The notes under the pieces are model-generated. The model saw nothing but the letters and a program-made list of their open reading frames with translations. It made no database searches and was not told the DNA's origin. The position numbers were made by a program, and so were the translations under genes. Source: Bryum argenteum (lineage: Eukaryota > Streptophyta > Bryopsida > Bryales > Bryaceae). From it: a DNA stretch of 64,000 nucleotides. The stretch is from positions 34,493,364 through 34,557,363 of the forward strand of contig CM073322.1 in the NCBI GenBank assembly GCA_037043015.1, read 5' to 3'. Positions 11,832-22,130 of this stretch are shown one piece after another (positions within the stretch are counted from its first letter, which is position 1; every line of letters starts with the position of its first letter).

Positions 11832-12466
11832 CGTGCCACTAGGATGTAGACCCATTCAAGCCTTAAATTCTACATGTATTAAGACAGAATTTTGATATAG
11901 TGTGAGAAAAGTCCAATTTATGTGAGACGGTCGCCCATAAATAAAGACCATAGCCCAGCAATTCTTAGATGACATTTTTAGTAGAGAACATTCTAAACTC
12001 ATATTCGGTGCAATCGAAGAAGAAAAATAAAAATAGTGATATTTTATCTGTATTGTTATGGACGTTACCGAAACCACTCATGTCGCAGTAAATTAAATTT
12101 TTTTATGCTATATGGCGAAGTCCCCATCTGGCACTCTCGTCCACCCGCGACTGCGAACGCCCGAATAGCATAAGACGGCGGCCTTGGCAGATAGTCAAAT
12201 TGAAGCGACATTCACCTACCAACCTCTCTCTTCATCATAGTCATGAAGTCATGTAGACTTAAAGGTTATAAGTGCGATCAACTAAGCTTCTATCGTGAGC
12301 TACCGAGTAAGGCTGTTTATCAGTCGCGCTGGAATTATAAAGCTGCGTATGTTTTGGAGGAATAATGCAGAAGTGAAGTGCTAGTAGCTTCTATATAGAA
12401 TGTTGGCGCACAAAAGCCGTGTCTGAGTTATCGGATTGCGCGGAGAAGTTAGAGTTGATCGACTTA

Positions 12467-12894
12467 AGGTACGTTCGCACTTGGCCTTAGAGGTGGTGTT
12501 AGAAGGTGGTCTTATCTCCTTAAAAGAGTGTGTGTCCACACCTTCGTTCTTTAGTAATTACCAATCCTACATGGATTCCCACATGGCACACTCTAAAACT
12601 TGGAGGACAAAAAAATATTAGTTAATATTTGGGAGGACAAAACATAGTTGAGCATTAGTAGGCAATTCTTGAGGAAGCACCTCATTTAGAAAGATTCTCT
12701 AGTTTTCACCACTTAGAAGTGGTCTTAGTTAATGAGGCCTTTGAGGGGCCATTATCTAATTGAGCCCATAATTCATGCCCCTTTCCCAAGCCTCATTGAT
12801 GACACCTTTCCTAGGAAAAGGGGATTTCCCCAGTTTTGTGGAGGTCTTAAGTTTTAGTGTACGTTCTTAACAAAGGCCAAGTGTGAAGGGACCT
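12467..12894. mobile_element. Tourist/PIF-Harbinger-like MITE (428 bp)
   Basis: The ends are inverted repeats of about 22 bp (left AGGTACGTTCGCACTTGGCC; right end reversed AGGTCCCTTCACACTTGGCC), and the element is flanked by TTA on both sides (12,464-12,466 and 12,895-12,897). A 3-bp TTA duplication with short inverted ends is the hallmark of PIF/Harbinger-derived MITEs. No coding capacity. The flanks 11,832-12,466 and 12,898-13,740 contain no gene I can support. Confidence 0.75.
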
Positions 12895-13739
12895 TTAGTA
12901 GCTAGAAGCATATACCTGCACTACACGACATTCTAGCGAACTAGTCGAGGATCTAAACTGAACTGCAAGCGGAGTGGCCGGATTACCTGCGCAGTCATCG
13001 GAGACTGGCACCAACGTAATAACACCCTCACGATCAGATCGTTGACCCCGATTAGTAGACCCCCGCATAGCTTCGAAGGTTTGAGATAAAGAATGCCAGC
13101 GCATCGCAGATGGCGGGCTGTGTGCCGCATAAGCAGGCTGAGTGGCGCATACGCAGGCTGACTCCGCCGAGGTGCCTCAGATGCCGTTTTAAAGCCGGAC
13201 TTTATGCATGCTTTTCTAGAAAGCGCCGACGGTGGATTATTAGGCTGCGTGCATTTCGTGATAAGGTTCCTAGATTCTCGGCTGACTCGGCTGGCTGCGA
13301 GCCTCATGATCGGAGGTCATGTTGAAAACGGAGATCTGCGAAGGAGGCCTGCTTTGATGCGGGTGAGAGAGAATTTGAACTTCCTTTCTTTCAGTTGCAG
13401 CGCGAATCGAAGATGGCGAGTTGCGGAGGGGAGAAAACGGCAATGCAGGACGCAAGCCACATCGTTGACGTAAGCGCCCCCTCCACGTTTTTGATCTCTG
13501 GGTGGCGAAGGATGTAGTGGAAAACCACTGGGAAGTTCAAGGTGACCAAAGTTCAGACAATCGCATCGTCGGGCATTCGCTCTCCTGATCAGGTACGTTA
13601 TGATTATCTTCATACAATGTCGGTGCCTGCCCGAATGTGTAGCGTCAAAGAGTGAGAGCTTGAGAACTGATCGGTGTAGAAGTCGGCTGGTATCCTCGTT
13701 CGTTTGAATTCCCGGATTCGCACCGTCGTAGACCAGCAC

Positions 13740-15935
13740 GATTGAATGTGCCATATGTTGCAGCCTCGGAGAATCGCCTTGCAGCCTTGGCTGGATCCTC
13801 GTGTCATTACTTAGGATGTTCGCAGCCCTTTGACTTCAGCATGAGCATTTTGGGTGGGCCTGCTGCACCTGCTCACCCCGTAGCCTCGGAGACTATCACC
13901 ATGAGCATTCACCTTGGCGGATTCGCTGCCTCTTAAAATTGCACACCTTGAGCACTTTCGTCAACGAAACTTACCTGCACAGAAGCTGATCGGTGTGCTT
14001 AGATCATGTTCGTAGAGTCCACGTTCTGTAATCGATACTAGGGTGTGCATGATCTGCTTGGAGACCTGTACATGCCGGCTGGTTCCTCGTTTTAATATTG
14101 CCGAATTCGTAGACTTGAGAGGGCGCTGTCTCGTGAAGTTGCTGCCTCGAGTATTGCACACCTCGAGTACTTTGCACACCTCGAGTACTTTCGTCAACGA
14201 AACCAACCTGCACGGAGCGCTGTAGAAGCTTCGGTGTGCTTCGAATATGCTCGCAGTATCGGGTGATGGTCCGGTTGGGATACCCAAAAAGGTTGTCCCA
14301 TGAACAATTGCATTCTATGCTGGTGTGTCAAACATAGCCATGTTTAAACTGTAATACAATAAGACTTCATTAGGTGTGGTTTTAGTTGTCTATACTTATA
14401 ATGTATCAAGAAAAAAAATTTAAAATTTTAAAATTTTTTTTGAGGTAATTTTATTTGATTTTTTAGTTGAAAAAGTAAGTCATGTCCCAATAACCTAAAA
14501 TCCATAGAACCAAGCTAATGGAATATCAACCATTTTTATTTTAATATAATTTTTGAATATGACCTACATCTTCTTGTATAGAATACAAAATAATTTATTT
14601 AATTATAAAAATAATAATCCATTGTGCACTATAATGCCTGCAAATCCCCAAATTCAGCACTTTTTCCCTCATCTATGAATGGATCCAAAAAAAATAAAAA
14701 ATCTAAGAGAAAATCTATAGGCATATATACTTTGATTTCAGTGAGGTGCATGATATTTTATTTTCTATTTTAGGGTCTTTTTACTTGATTAAAATGGATA
14801 AATTAGAGAAAATTTGGAGGCTTTCAATAATAATAACCTAATTAGTGTGTCCAAAAAGTGATACCCCAAGCTTACCATTGCCCTATCCTCGTTTCGTAAG
14901 TGTGATTAGAGTGTGCTAGATCTGGTCTGAGCTCTGTTTATGTTGGCTGGATCCTCGTTTGAATGCAATGCCGAATTCGTATCGTTGAGCGGGCTTGCTG
15001 TCTCGTGAACTTGCTGCCTCGAGCACTTTCGTCAACGAAACTTACCTGCACGGAGCCCTGTAGAGACTGATCGGTGTGCTAAGAATATGATCGGTGTGCT
15101 AAGAACATGCTCGAAGTATCCTCGTTTATTAATTGTGATTCGAGTGTGCTATATCTGGTCTGGGCCCTGTACATGTTGGATGGATCCTCGTTTGAATGCA
15201 ATGCCGAATTCGTATCTTTGAGCGGGCTTGCTGTCTCGTGAACTAGCTGCCTCTTGAAATTTCACACCACGAGCACTTTCGTCAACGAAACTTACCTGCA
15301 CGGAGCCCTGTAGAAGCTGATCGGTGTTCTGAGAATGTGTTTCTAGATTCCACGTTCTATAATCGTTATAATGGTGTGCATGATCTGCTTGGAGACCTTT
15401 AGATGTCGGCTGGATCCTCATTTCAATATTGCCGAATTTGTAGACTTTGAGCGGGCGCTGTCTCGTGAAATTGCTGCCTTGTGAACCTGCTTCTATGAGC
15501 ACTTTCGTCAACGAAACTACCTTCCCCTCTGATTGAAATGAAAATGATCTGAAGGCTTGGATTATGCTTGTGGGTCCTTGTTCGAATGTGTAGCCAGAAT
15601 TCGCAGCGTCAATGACTATCAGCTGGACCATTGAGCCCTGTAAATGCCTGCTCGACCCTCGTTAGAATGCATGACTCGTTGCCTTCCTGATACTGTGACT
15701 ACCTTGCCCTCGTTGGAGATGGTTGTGCTTAAAGTATGCTCGTTGAATCCTCGTGTTATACATGTAGTTAGAATGTTAAATTTTTGCTCTGAGCAATTTA
15801 GAAGCCAGCCGGGATCCTTGGTTGAAACATAGCCCTTTGTCGCAGCCTCTTTGACTTTCAGCATTAGCATTGAGCTTAGGGTTGCTGCCTTCTGAACCAC
15901 CTTACTCGGGCACTTTCGTCAACGAAACTACCTTA
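13740..15935. repeat. Diverged tandem repeats upstream of MTase copy II
   Basis: Units of roughly 220-250 bp recur, sharing TGGCTGGATCCTCGTTTGAA-like text, GCCGAATTCGTA and the dyad TTTCGTCAACGAAA (13,956; 14,189; 15,027; 15,277; 15,503; 15,914). The block is interrupted by a MITE at 14,261-14,883. No convincing ORF. It occupies the same place relative to the MTase gene as the 425-bp array in element 2. Confidence 0.7.
14261..14883. mobile_element. AT-rich MITE inside the repeat block (623 bp)
   Basis: Neighbouring repeat units read AGTATCCTCG without interruption; here the text breaks after AGTATC and resumes at TATCCTCG, giving a 4-bp TATC duplication (14,257-14,260 and 14,884-14,887). Ends are imperfect inverted repeats: left GGGTGATGGTCCGGTTGGGA, right end reversed GGGCAATGGTAAGCTTGGGG. 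The interior is very AT-rich with no ORF. Superfamily not assigned. Confidence 0.65.
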
Positions 15936-16116
15936 CCCTCTCTCTGCTTAATATGTGGAAGATAAATGTAAATGCACGTATAGCGTTGTATCTGGTAGTA
16001 GGAGAATATTAGGTGTTTCATATCTACACCTCTTCAATATTAACATTAATCTCTTTTCTCTCATCTCCTCGAGAATATACTGACGCTTTGAATTTTTGTT
16101 GTGTTTGCTTTTGTAG

Positions 16117-16422
16117 GAGTCCATGGACATCGAGCCGGAGTTCTCTTCTGTGGAATCTGAGAGCGATACTGCTACGTCTAGCACGCGAAATAGAGTCTTA
16201 GATGTAGAGGTTAAACGCAGAGTTGTTCGAGCACTTCCAGCTGCTACTAAAGATACTAACACTGCCTCCTTTCAATCAACATTGACTGCTCCTGGGACTG
16301 TTGTTGAAGATCAACGAGCTACTTACATGAAGTGCTGGAGGGCGCGTCGTAGGCAACTGCGCTTGGAAGCTCAAACTCAAGCAAGACTTTGCCCACGACG
16401 TTCTAAGAGGATTGAGACCTAG
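16117..16422 (+). CDS. Small upstream ORF (ORF1), copy II
   Basis: An exon after the acceptor TTTTGTAG encodes about 100 residues from the ATG at 16,123. The N-terminal half is acidic (ESESDTATS), the middle contains V-K-R-R-V-V-R-A, and the C-terminus is basic, A-R-L-C-P-R-R-S-K-R-I. Position, length and the P-R-R-S-x-R end match ORF1 in copies I and III although the sequence is well diverged. The stop precedes the next acceptor (16,591), so ORF1 cannot be read continuously into the ParB-MTase exons. It could be a separate product or an alternative terminal exon. Confidence 0.55.
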   Translation, partial: ESMDIEPEFSSVESESDTATSSTRNRVLDVEVKRRVVRALPAATKDTNTASFQSTLTAPGTVVEDQRATYMKCWRARRRQLRLEAQTQARLCPRRSKRIET

Positions 16423-16591
16423 TCTAGCTATAATTGACAGTCTACTTTAATTTTAGCTACTGACATCATACATTACCATGATACGTGAAGACCAAAGTTC
16501 ATGTTGTCTTTATTTATAATTTATGTTGCTTCTCTATTTCTATTTGAGTTTTCATTATTGATTACTAAGTATATTCGGTACACTTGCGCAG

Positions 16592-19500
16592 ACCCCTCTC
16601 TCGATTGCCCCGCTGTCGTCTGAGAGCGATCCCACCGACATGGCAACAACTGACGTTTGTGACGCGGGACAGCAGTCATGTTCGCCACTGACTATCTCTC
16701 CAAGCCGCCAACTCACATCTCAATCTCCAACTGGCGAAGACGATGACGATGACATTCAAGAGATTGTCCCGGGTACACAATGTTTGCGCAACATTGATGC
16801 AGTTGACGAGATGAACACATTTACGGTAGCTGCGTCTCCAACTGTAAGATCTGCGAGGGAATCCCCTTCTCTCCCAGATACTTTGGAGGTTGGGGTTGTT
16901 GAAATGCCAAGTCATTTGGCAGAGATGGATCCTATGTGGAGCGCCGACGAGTTACGCGCTCAACAAAAGGGAAACTCAATCAGTACTATATCGAGATTGC
17001 GAATCAAACCAGTCGAGAAATCTCGACTTCGAATTCCCCTCTGTCGCCTCTCATGTTACCCCAAGGTACGTCCTATCATAGAAACAGATGTTTGCAAGTT
17101 GGCAAACGAGTTTGTCAAAGGTTACAGAGAAGGCGATCGTGTTCTTTATGTTTCCCCCTTCAGCAAAAACGGTAAGCAGCGGCTGGTGAAGGACGATGAT
17201 GCAGTTTGGAATAACCCTCATTGGAAAGCGGCCAATGATCGGTTTGAATCCTTATTACAAGCCGATCCGGACCTTTGCCAATTCAGTGGCAAATACTTCT
17301 ATGTCTATGAGGGAAATCATCGTGTCACTGCTTGGATGCGGTACATCGAGCAAATGCGCAGAGATGATCCGGATTGGTATTTCTTTGTCGACTGCATTGT
17401 CCTTGACGGACGTGCGGAATACAAAGTACTAATCGACGCTATGAATGACATCAATTGGTGAGTTCAATTTCATATCATATTCATTATCTGTAATCTTTTG
17501 TACACAAATTGTATTTATTTGGTATCTCACTTTCTGAACAGGTCCACAGAGCATGATCACGTAGAAGATAGTCTGCCATCTAGGTTGCAACGCATGCGCA
17601 AGTTTGGCAAGATGCCACTTGAAGAATGGAAACCCCTGATCTCTCCTGAGGACTGGAAGTACTGTTTCACTGCAAAAGATAAACTTAGACCAACATGGTA
17701 CTTTGTGACAAAGGACGTCTTCATCAAGTTTCTATATGCGGTGCGTCTTTTATCATATCTGCAGTTCGTATTATTTTGAACTAGCCTATTTACATTATCT
17801 AACATGCGTTCTTTGATCGTCCAGAGGCAATGTGCAAAGGTTGCCGACGAAGCCCAAGCCCAGTACTATGAGGATACTCCCATAAACGAGAGGACAGCGC
17901 GAGGAGTTTGGACGGCCATGGACGATGCTCTAAAGGCTGAGATCAAACGAATCCGACAAAAGGATTTCGACAAAATGCTTGCCATTGCTAATCCAGAGTT
18001 AGGAAAAGCATTTGAGCAAGAGGTATGAACTCAATCGACGAAACTTTGTGTCCTCTCTGGATCCCTTGTCCATTCCTCTATTAAAATTCATAATCTCTTT
18101 GTTCTGTATTGATGCAGATAAATCTCCATTATAGCCGTAAGAAGGATCCCGAGATGTCTTTGGAGCGCCTCCAGAAGGTTGCCACCACCAACGTTTCGAA
18201 GGAAGTGAAAACAATGTGGCTTCGTTGGTGGAACAACACTCCGACATTCCGACGTAGTGTTCGCTTTCCGGACCCGGTCGAGATGAAAGACAGGGTGTTG
18301 GAGGCATGGCTTGCTCGTGCAGCATTGTGGTCCCAGGTACTTCATATCTACTCATTCACATGCCTTACAACATTTTGCACATAGCATTTTCTGATGTAGT
18401 TTACTATATAACTTAAATCGTTGACCGCAGTTAGCGAAGTATCTGAAGGAGGAGGTCGACAAGTTCTTCAAACAAGAGATTCCCCAAATCCCTCACCTTG
18501 ACGCAATTATGAGCCCCGAAGAGTACGTCGAGAAATGGCGACTTCTTTTATGGGACAAGGCTTTTCATGCTTATGTAGGACCCAAAGCCAGCCCTAAGTT
18601 CCTTAAAGGCTCCCACATCGACAAGATTGGCGGGGGTGCTCAAACGAAGAAGCGATTGATGTTCAGGTTCGAGCACGCCGTTTCGTTATGTCTATTTTCG
18701 TATCATCAAACTCTTCCAAATGATTCTAATTGCTTATACTTCTGTAGGTATATCAAACATGAGCTCGTTGCTAAGGGAGGTCTCGCTACATTGGGCATTC
18801 CATCGGAGTTTCAAGTCCCGTACTTGAAAAATAAACCGATGTCCATTTTTTCCAATGACCAGAGGCAGCGGTTCAAGATGGCTTTACTGTTGACTGGTGG
18901 TTGGTTCCTAGAGTCTCAAACCCACCATGTTCATAAGGAAGAGATGCATCTTCTGTAGTCATCGGAATCGGGCGACGCCGCTCCTATGCAACTACAGGAT
19001 GATGATGATGACGACGACTTCTACATGCTTCCGGGTGCTCCACCACCACCCCCCCCCCAGCTGCACTTAAAGGTAGAGGAGTTGCAGGTGGCAGCCGCAA
19101 ACGTCGCAAGACAGAGCCTACCCCTGAGCCAGAGGAGGAGGAACGAGAAGAGGAAGAGGAGGAGCATGAAGAGAATGACGAAGAAGACGACGGAGAGCAT
19201 GGAGATGTTCCCATTCCCGATGAGCTTGCAGGTGGTGCACATTCAAATGTTTGTAAGTTACCTTTTTCCAATGTACATTGTTATTTATGTAACACATACA
19301 CTTATGTATTCATTGCAGTTCAAAGAGAAGTTGATATGACACAAGCTTCCCACGGAACGGTTGTCAACAACGGTGGGCAAAGTGTAAGAGGTCTAACTGC
19401 CTCAGAGAGGCAGCCAGTTCTGTCACAAAGGCAGGGTCGAGGGTGGACCCAAGCATCTCTGGGTGGGGTTTCGAATGTGGGATCTACTCCTCCATCGTCG

Positions 19501-21105
19501 TCAGCCCCTCGTGAATCCCCTCTGTCTCATGGACCGACCCAATCTCATGGACCCATGCGTCCCATAGTCATTCCCAAAAATTTGGATAGTACTTCATCTT
19601 CTCCTACGAATGTGACGCTCCCTATGTTCCTAGAGAAAGGAGACACGGCGGCCTTGGTTCAGCAGTCTACAAAGGGTGCAGGCTGGGTAGACGCTATCCA
19701 GACTATGGTACAACACATCAAGAAGGTGAATCCCTCTCTATCAAATCATTGCTTTCTTTGAATAGTTATTCTATAGTGATCTTTGGTTTCTAATTACTTT
19801 CTCTCTAATCCACAGATTGGAAAGGGTAGGGACTACCCTTGCGAGAAGATGGAATACAAGCCCAATCACCCCGGGATTGACCTTATCTTTGCAGACGTCC
19901 CGGAGAACTTGCCTGTGCTTGGTGTCTTGCCGGACGTAGTTCCCGACTGGAACAAACGACCGTCGTATTACTTCGAGTCTGTGTTTGTCTTCGCCTCATA
20001 CCATTTGACTGACCTTGGGACTATCCTTATTATGCACCCCAAGGACCTCAAAAGTGACCGCATCCTACACGATCGTGCTAGTACTTACAATTTCCGGCTT
20101 GTGCGAGAGTGGTGGGCCTATAACCCCCTTCCTTTGGTTAGACCTGGCGCTACCGCAAGAGAGGTAAACTTCAAATAGTGCACTTGATTTAATCTCTCAT
20201 TTCAACATGCATTACGTTTTCTTATTTCGAATTGCTTTTTGCAGACCCATAACTTTACCATCAAGGTCTATGCTCGTAAGGACTTCGTGAAGATGTTCAA
20301 TATACGACAGGTGGCGCAAGCATACGCAGGAGTCGCGATCATACCTGACGAGGATGACATGGTCAGTAACTTTGCTGACGCGAGTTCCATTACCTACCGC
20401 ACTAACGGGAAGCACTGGCGCGGCGCACGCGAGAAGGATCCGTCGTTTTTGCAGTGCTTCGTGGATTGCCTCACGGACGATGGGGGAATCGTGTTTGACT
20501 TCAGCGCTAGTACAGGTAAAAATTGAAGTCCCCATTTATAATAAGTTTGCTAATTTATATTTTCAATACTCATGCGGATTTCCAAATGTGCAGGTGCTTC
20601 AATCATCGCATGTGCACGCTCCAATCGTCACCTCATAGCTTTTGAGGCAGATGAGGAGATTTTTGATGGGCTCTTGGCCACCTTCAAACACCCTAAACCG
20701 ATGGAAGAAGAAAGTGGTGAATCAGCCTCTGGTGATGATTACGACTCTGATGAACCGTACTTGAAGAAGCCTCGCACTTATATCGGTGTGTACTCAATTC
20801 AATTCAATGACTTATTGTGATTTCAAAGTCCGTACTACTTTCAGAGCATTGATTGGTTATGATTATTTAGATATGCAGGCATCTCAAGACAATTGACCCG
20901 AAATGCTCATCTCATCAATAGCCCACCTCCCACACTTGTTCTACCATCCTATGCGGAGCATGTTGCTCGGGCTTTCGTCGCAGCTCCAACTCCTCCTGTA
21001 CCGAATTCTCCACGCCGACGCTTTAGAGCTGGTGTGCTTATGTACATTGATTTAGAGGCAGATCAGTGTGACCACCATTTTAATGGTGCTTCACCTTCAT
21101 CGTAG
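16592..21105 (+). CDS. ParB-like domain fused to beta-class amino DNA methyltransferase, copy II (full length)
   Basis: Eleven exons can be placed by GT-AG borders: 16,592-17,457 (ATG 16,640), 17,542-17,740, 17,825-18,022, 18,118-18,336, 18,431-18,666, 18,748-19,252, 19,319-19,725, 19,816-20,163, 20,245-20,515, 20,594-20,785 and 20,879-21,105. The N-terminal part resembles ParB/Srx: I-P-L-C-R-L...V-R-P-I-x-E-x-D-V, then Y-E-G-N-H-R-V-T-A-W (17,306-17,335). A helical middle and an acidic/basic linker follow. The C-terminal part shows beta-class MTase order: motif IV-like D-L-I-F-A-D-V-P-E-N (19,879-19,908), then W-R-G-A-R-E-K-D-P-S-F, then motif I-like I-V-F-D-F-S-A-S-T-G ending at the 20,515/20,594 junction, and R-H-L-I-A-F-E-A-D-E-E. 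Predicted role: N4-cytosine or N6-adenine DNA methylation in the nucleus. An in-frame TAG at 18,956 and a poly-C tract near 19,045 interrupt the frame. The D-V-P-E motif is atypical. Confidence 0.7.
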
Positions 21106-21439
21106 TGTGTTTATTTCTGTTTTCTATTTCAGAGATGACTATGTAGGGCCAACTCTCATGAGTTGCCTTACCCTACAAGTCATTTCTTTCATATGTTTTA
21201 CATTATTTTCAATATATGTGTCTTTGCCTTAAACCGTATTGAAAAATTTCAAAGTCCAATTATGTACTCAATCTATATGTTGGATTCACTTGTCATACCC
21301 CACTATTTTAAATGACATTAAAAATTCTAAAATATATACAAGGTTTGTGATCAATGCTTCCCTAAATTTGTCAATGTCTATAGGAGCTTCTATTTTGTCC
21401 CTATTAGCTCAGGATAGCTTCCTTGTGCGCTACGCGATG

Positions 21440-21520
21440 CTCAAACGAGCCCGACGGGGATCGAACCCGGACCTTCGCTATGCCATCGTTATGTCTAAAC
21501 CATCCACTACATTAGAGTAA
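21440..21520 (-). tRNA. tRNA-like pol III sequence, probably a tRNA pseudogene or SINE head
   Basis: On the minus strand an A-box-like TGTAGTGGATGG is followed about 40 bases later by GGTTCGATCC, a good B box inside GGTCCGGGTTCGATCCCC. The 3' acceptor-like CGGGCTCG has no matching 5' strand, so a complete cloverleaf is not supported. The surrounding span 21,106-22,060 otherwise holds no gene; it is the 3' flank of copy II and the right subterminal region of element 1. Confidence 0.4.
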
Positions 21521-22061
21521 ACGATGAAGACAGTTTCTATTACTGATATTTGGATTATATATTCTTTTGCCATTTATAATTTTTCCTTCATCAGGACAGT
21601 TTCCAACATGCGCAATATTCCTTGCCGGGCTCGTATGAGCAGCGCGTTACACAAGAGGCAACTATCCAAGGATGTAGTATAGATCTAGACGGATTTCTTT
21701 GCTTTCGCCATGATGACGTCAGCCCTAATTTATCCCTAGACCGTATATCCAAAAACAAGTTTAATAATAGTCTAAATCATATGTTCAATATAACCTTTAA
21801 ATAGTCATGCCTCCAATTCACACGTTCATCAATATGATGACATAAGCCCTACTTTCAATATATTCACATAAAATCTTCAAGACAGTACTAATGAATTATT
21901 TTTGCAAGGTGGGACCCACATTTTAAGAAGACCCAAGACCACGGAATTAGGGACCCTAACCTCTAAAAATAGACATTTAAAAATAGTACAGTACAAAATT
22001 AAGTGGTAATAGGGTACTTTACTTTGAAAAAAAATTGTTAAAAAATAGTCAAGATTGTCCC

Positions 22062-22130
22062 GTCACCGCTCTACGCTCACCGCTCACCTCTCTACGCTCT
22101 ACGCTCTACGCTCACGCCTCTACATTCCCC
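22062..22130. repeat. Right terminal inverted repeat of element 1
   Basis: Read in reverse, this end starts GGGGAATGTAGAGGCGTGAG and continues in GAGCGTA/GAGCGGT heptamers, mirroring the left end at 6,109. The target duplication follows at once (22,131-22,141). Confidence 0.8.

Larger units (their letters stand above)
6109..22130. mobile_element. MULE-like DNA transposon, element 1 (about 16.0 kb)
   Basis: The element is bounded by imperfect terminal inverted repeats that share GCGTGAGCGTAGAGCGTAGA near both ends, and by a 9-11 bp target duplication inside an exon of MTase copy I. It contains a SWIM-type transposase gene (minus strand), a divergent small basic protein gene (plus), a repeat block carrying an inserted MITE, and a complete-length ParB-MTase gene (copy II). 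The gene order matches element 2. The boundaries and cargo are seen directly; the MULE assignment rests on TSD size, inverted termini and transposase domains. A KDZ-type affinity is the main alternative. Confidence 0.85.

Noticed and set aside
16592-21105. MTase gene as a host gene captured once by a transposon (Pack-MULE style)
   Set aside because: The same gene lies at the same relative position in element 2, and copy I has the same ORF1-MTase arrangement. One capture into one element would not explain this; an old capture before family expansion remains possible.
16592-21105. Integrated giant-virus or phage segment as source of the ParB-MTase gene
   Set aside because: No capsid, polymerase or other viral gene is nearby, and the gene carries many spliceosomal introns inside transposon ends. 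A distant prokaryotic or viral origin of the fusion cannot be judged from this window.
21440-21520. A functional tRNA gene
   Set aside because: The T-arm and B box are good, but the acceptor stem does not pair and the anticodon arm is unclear.
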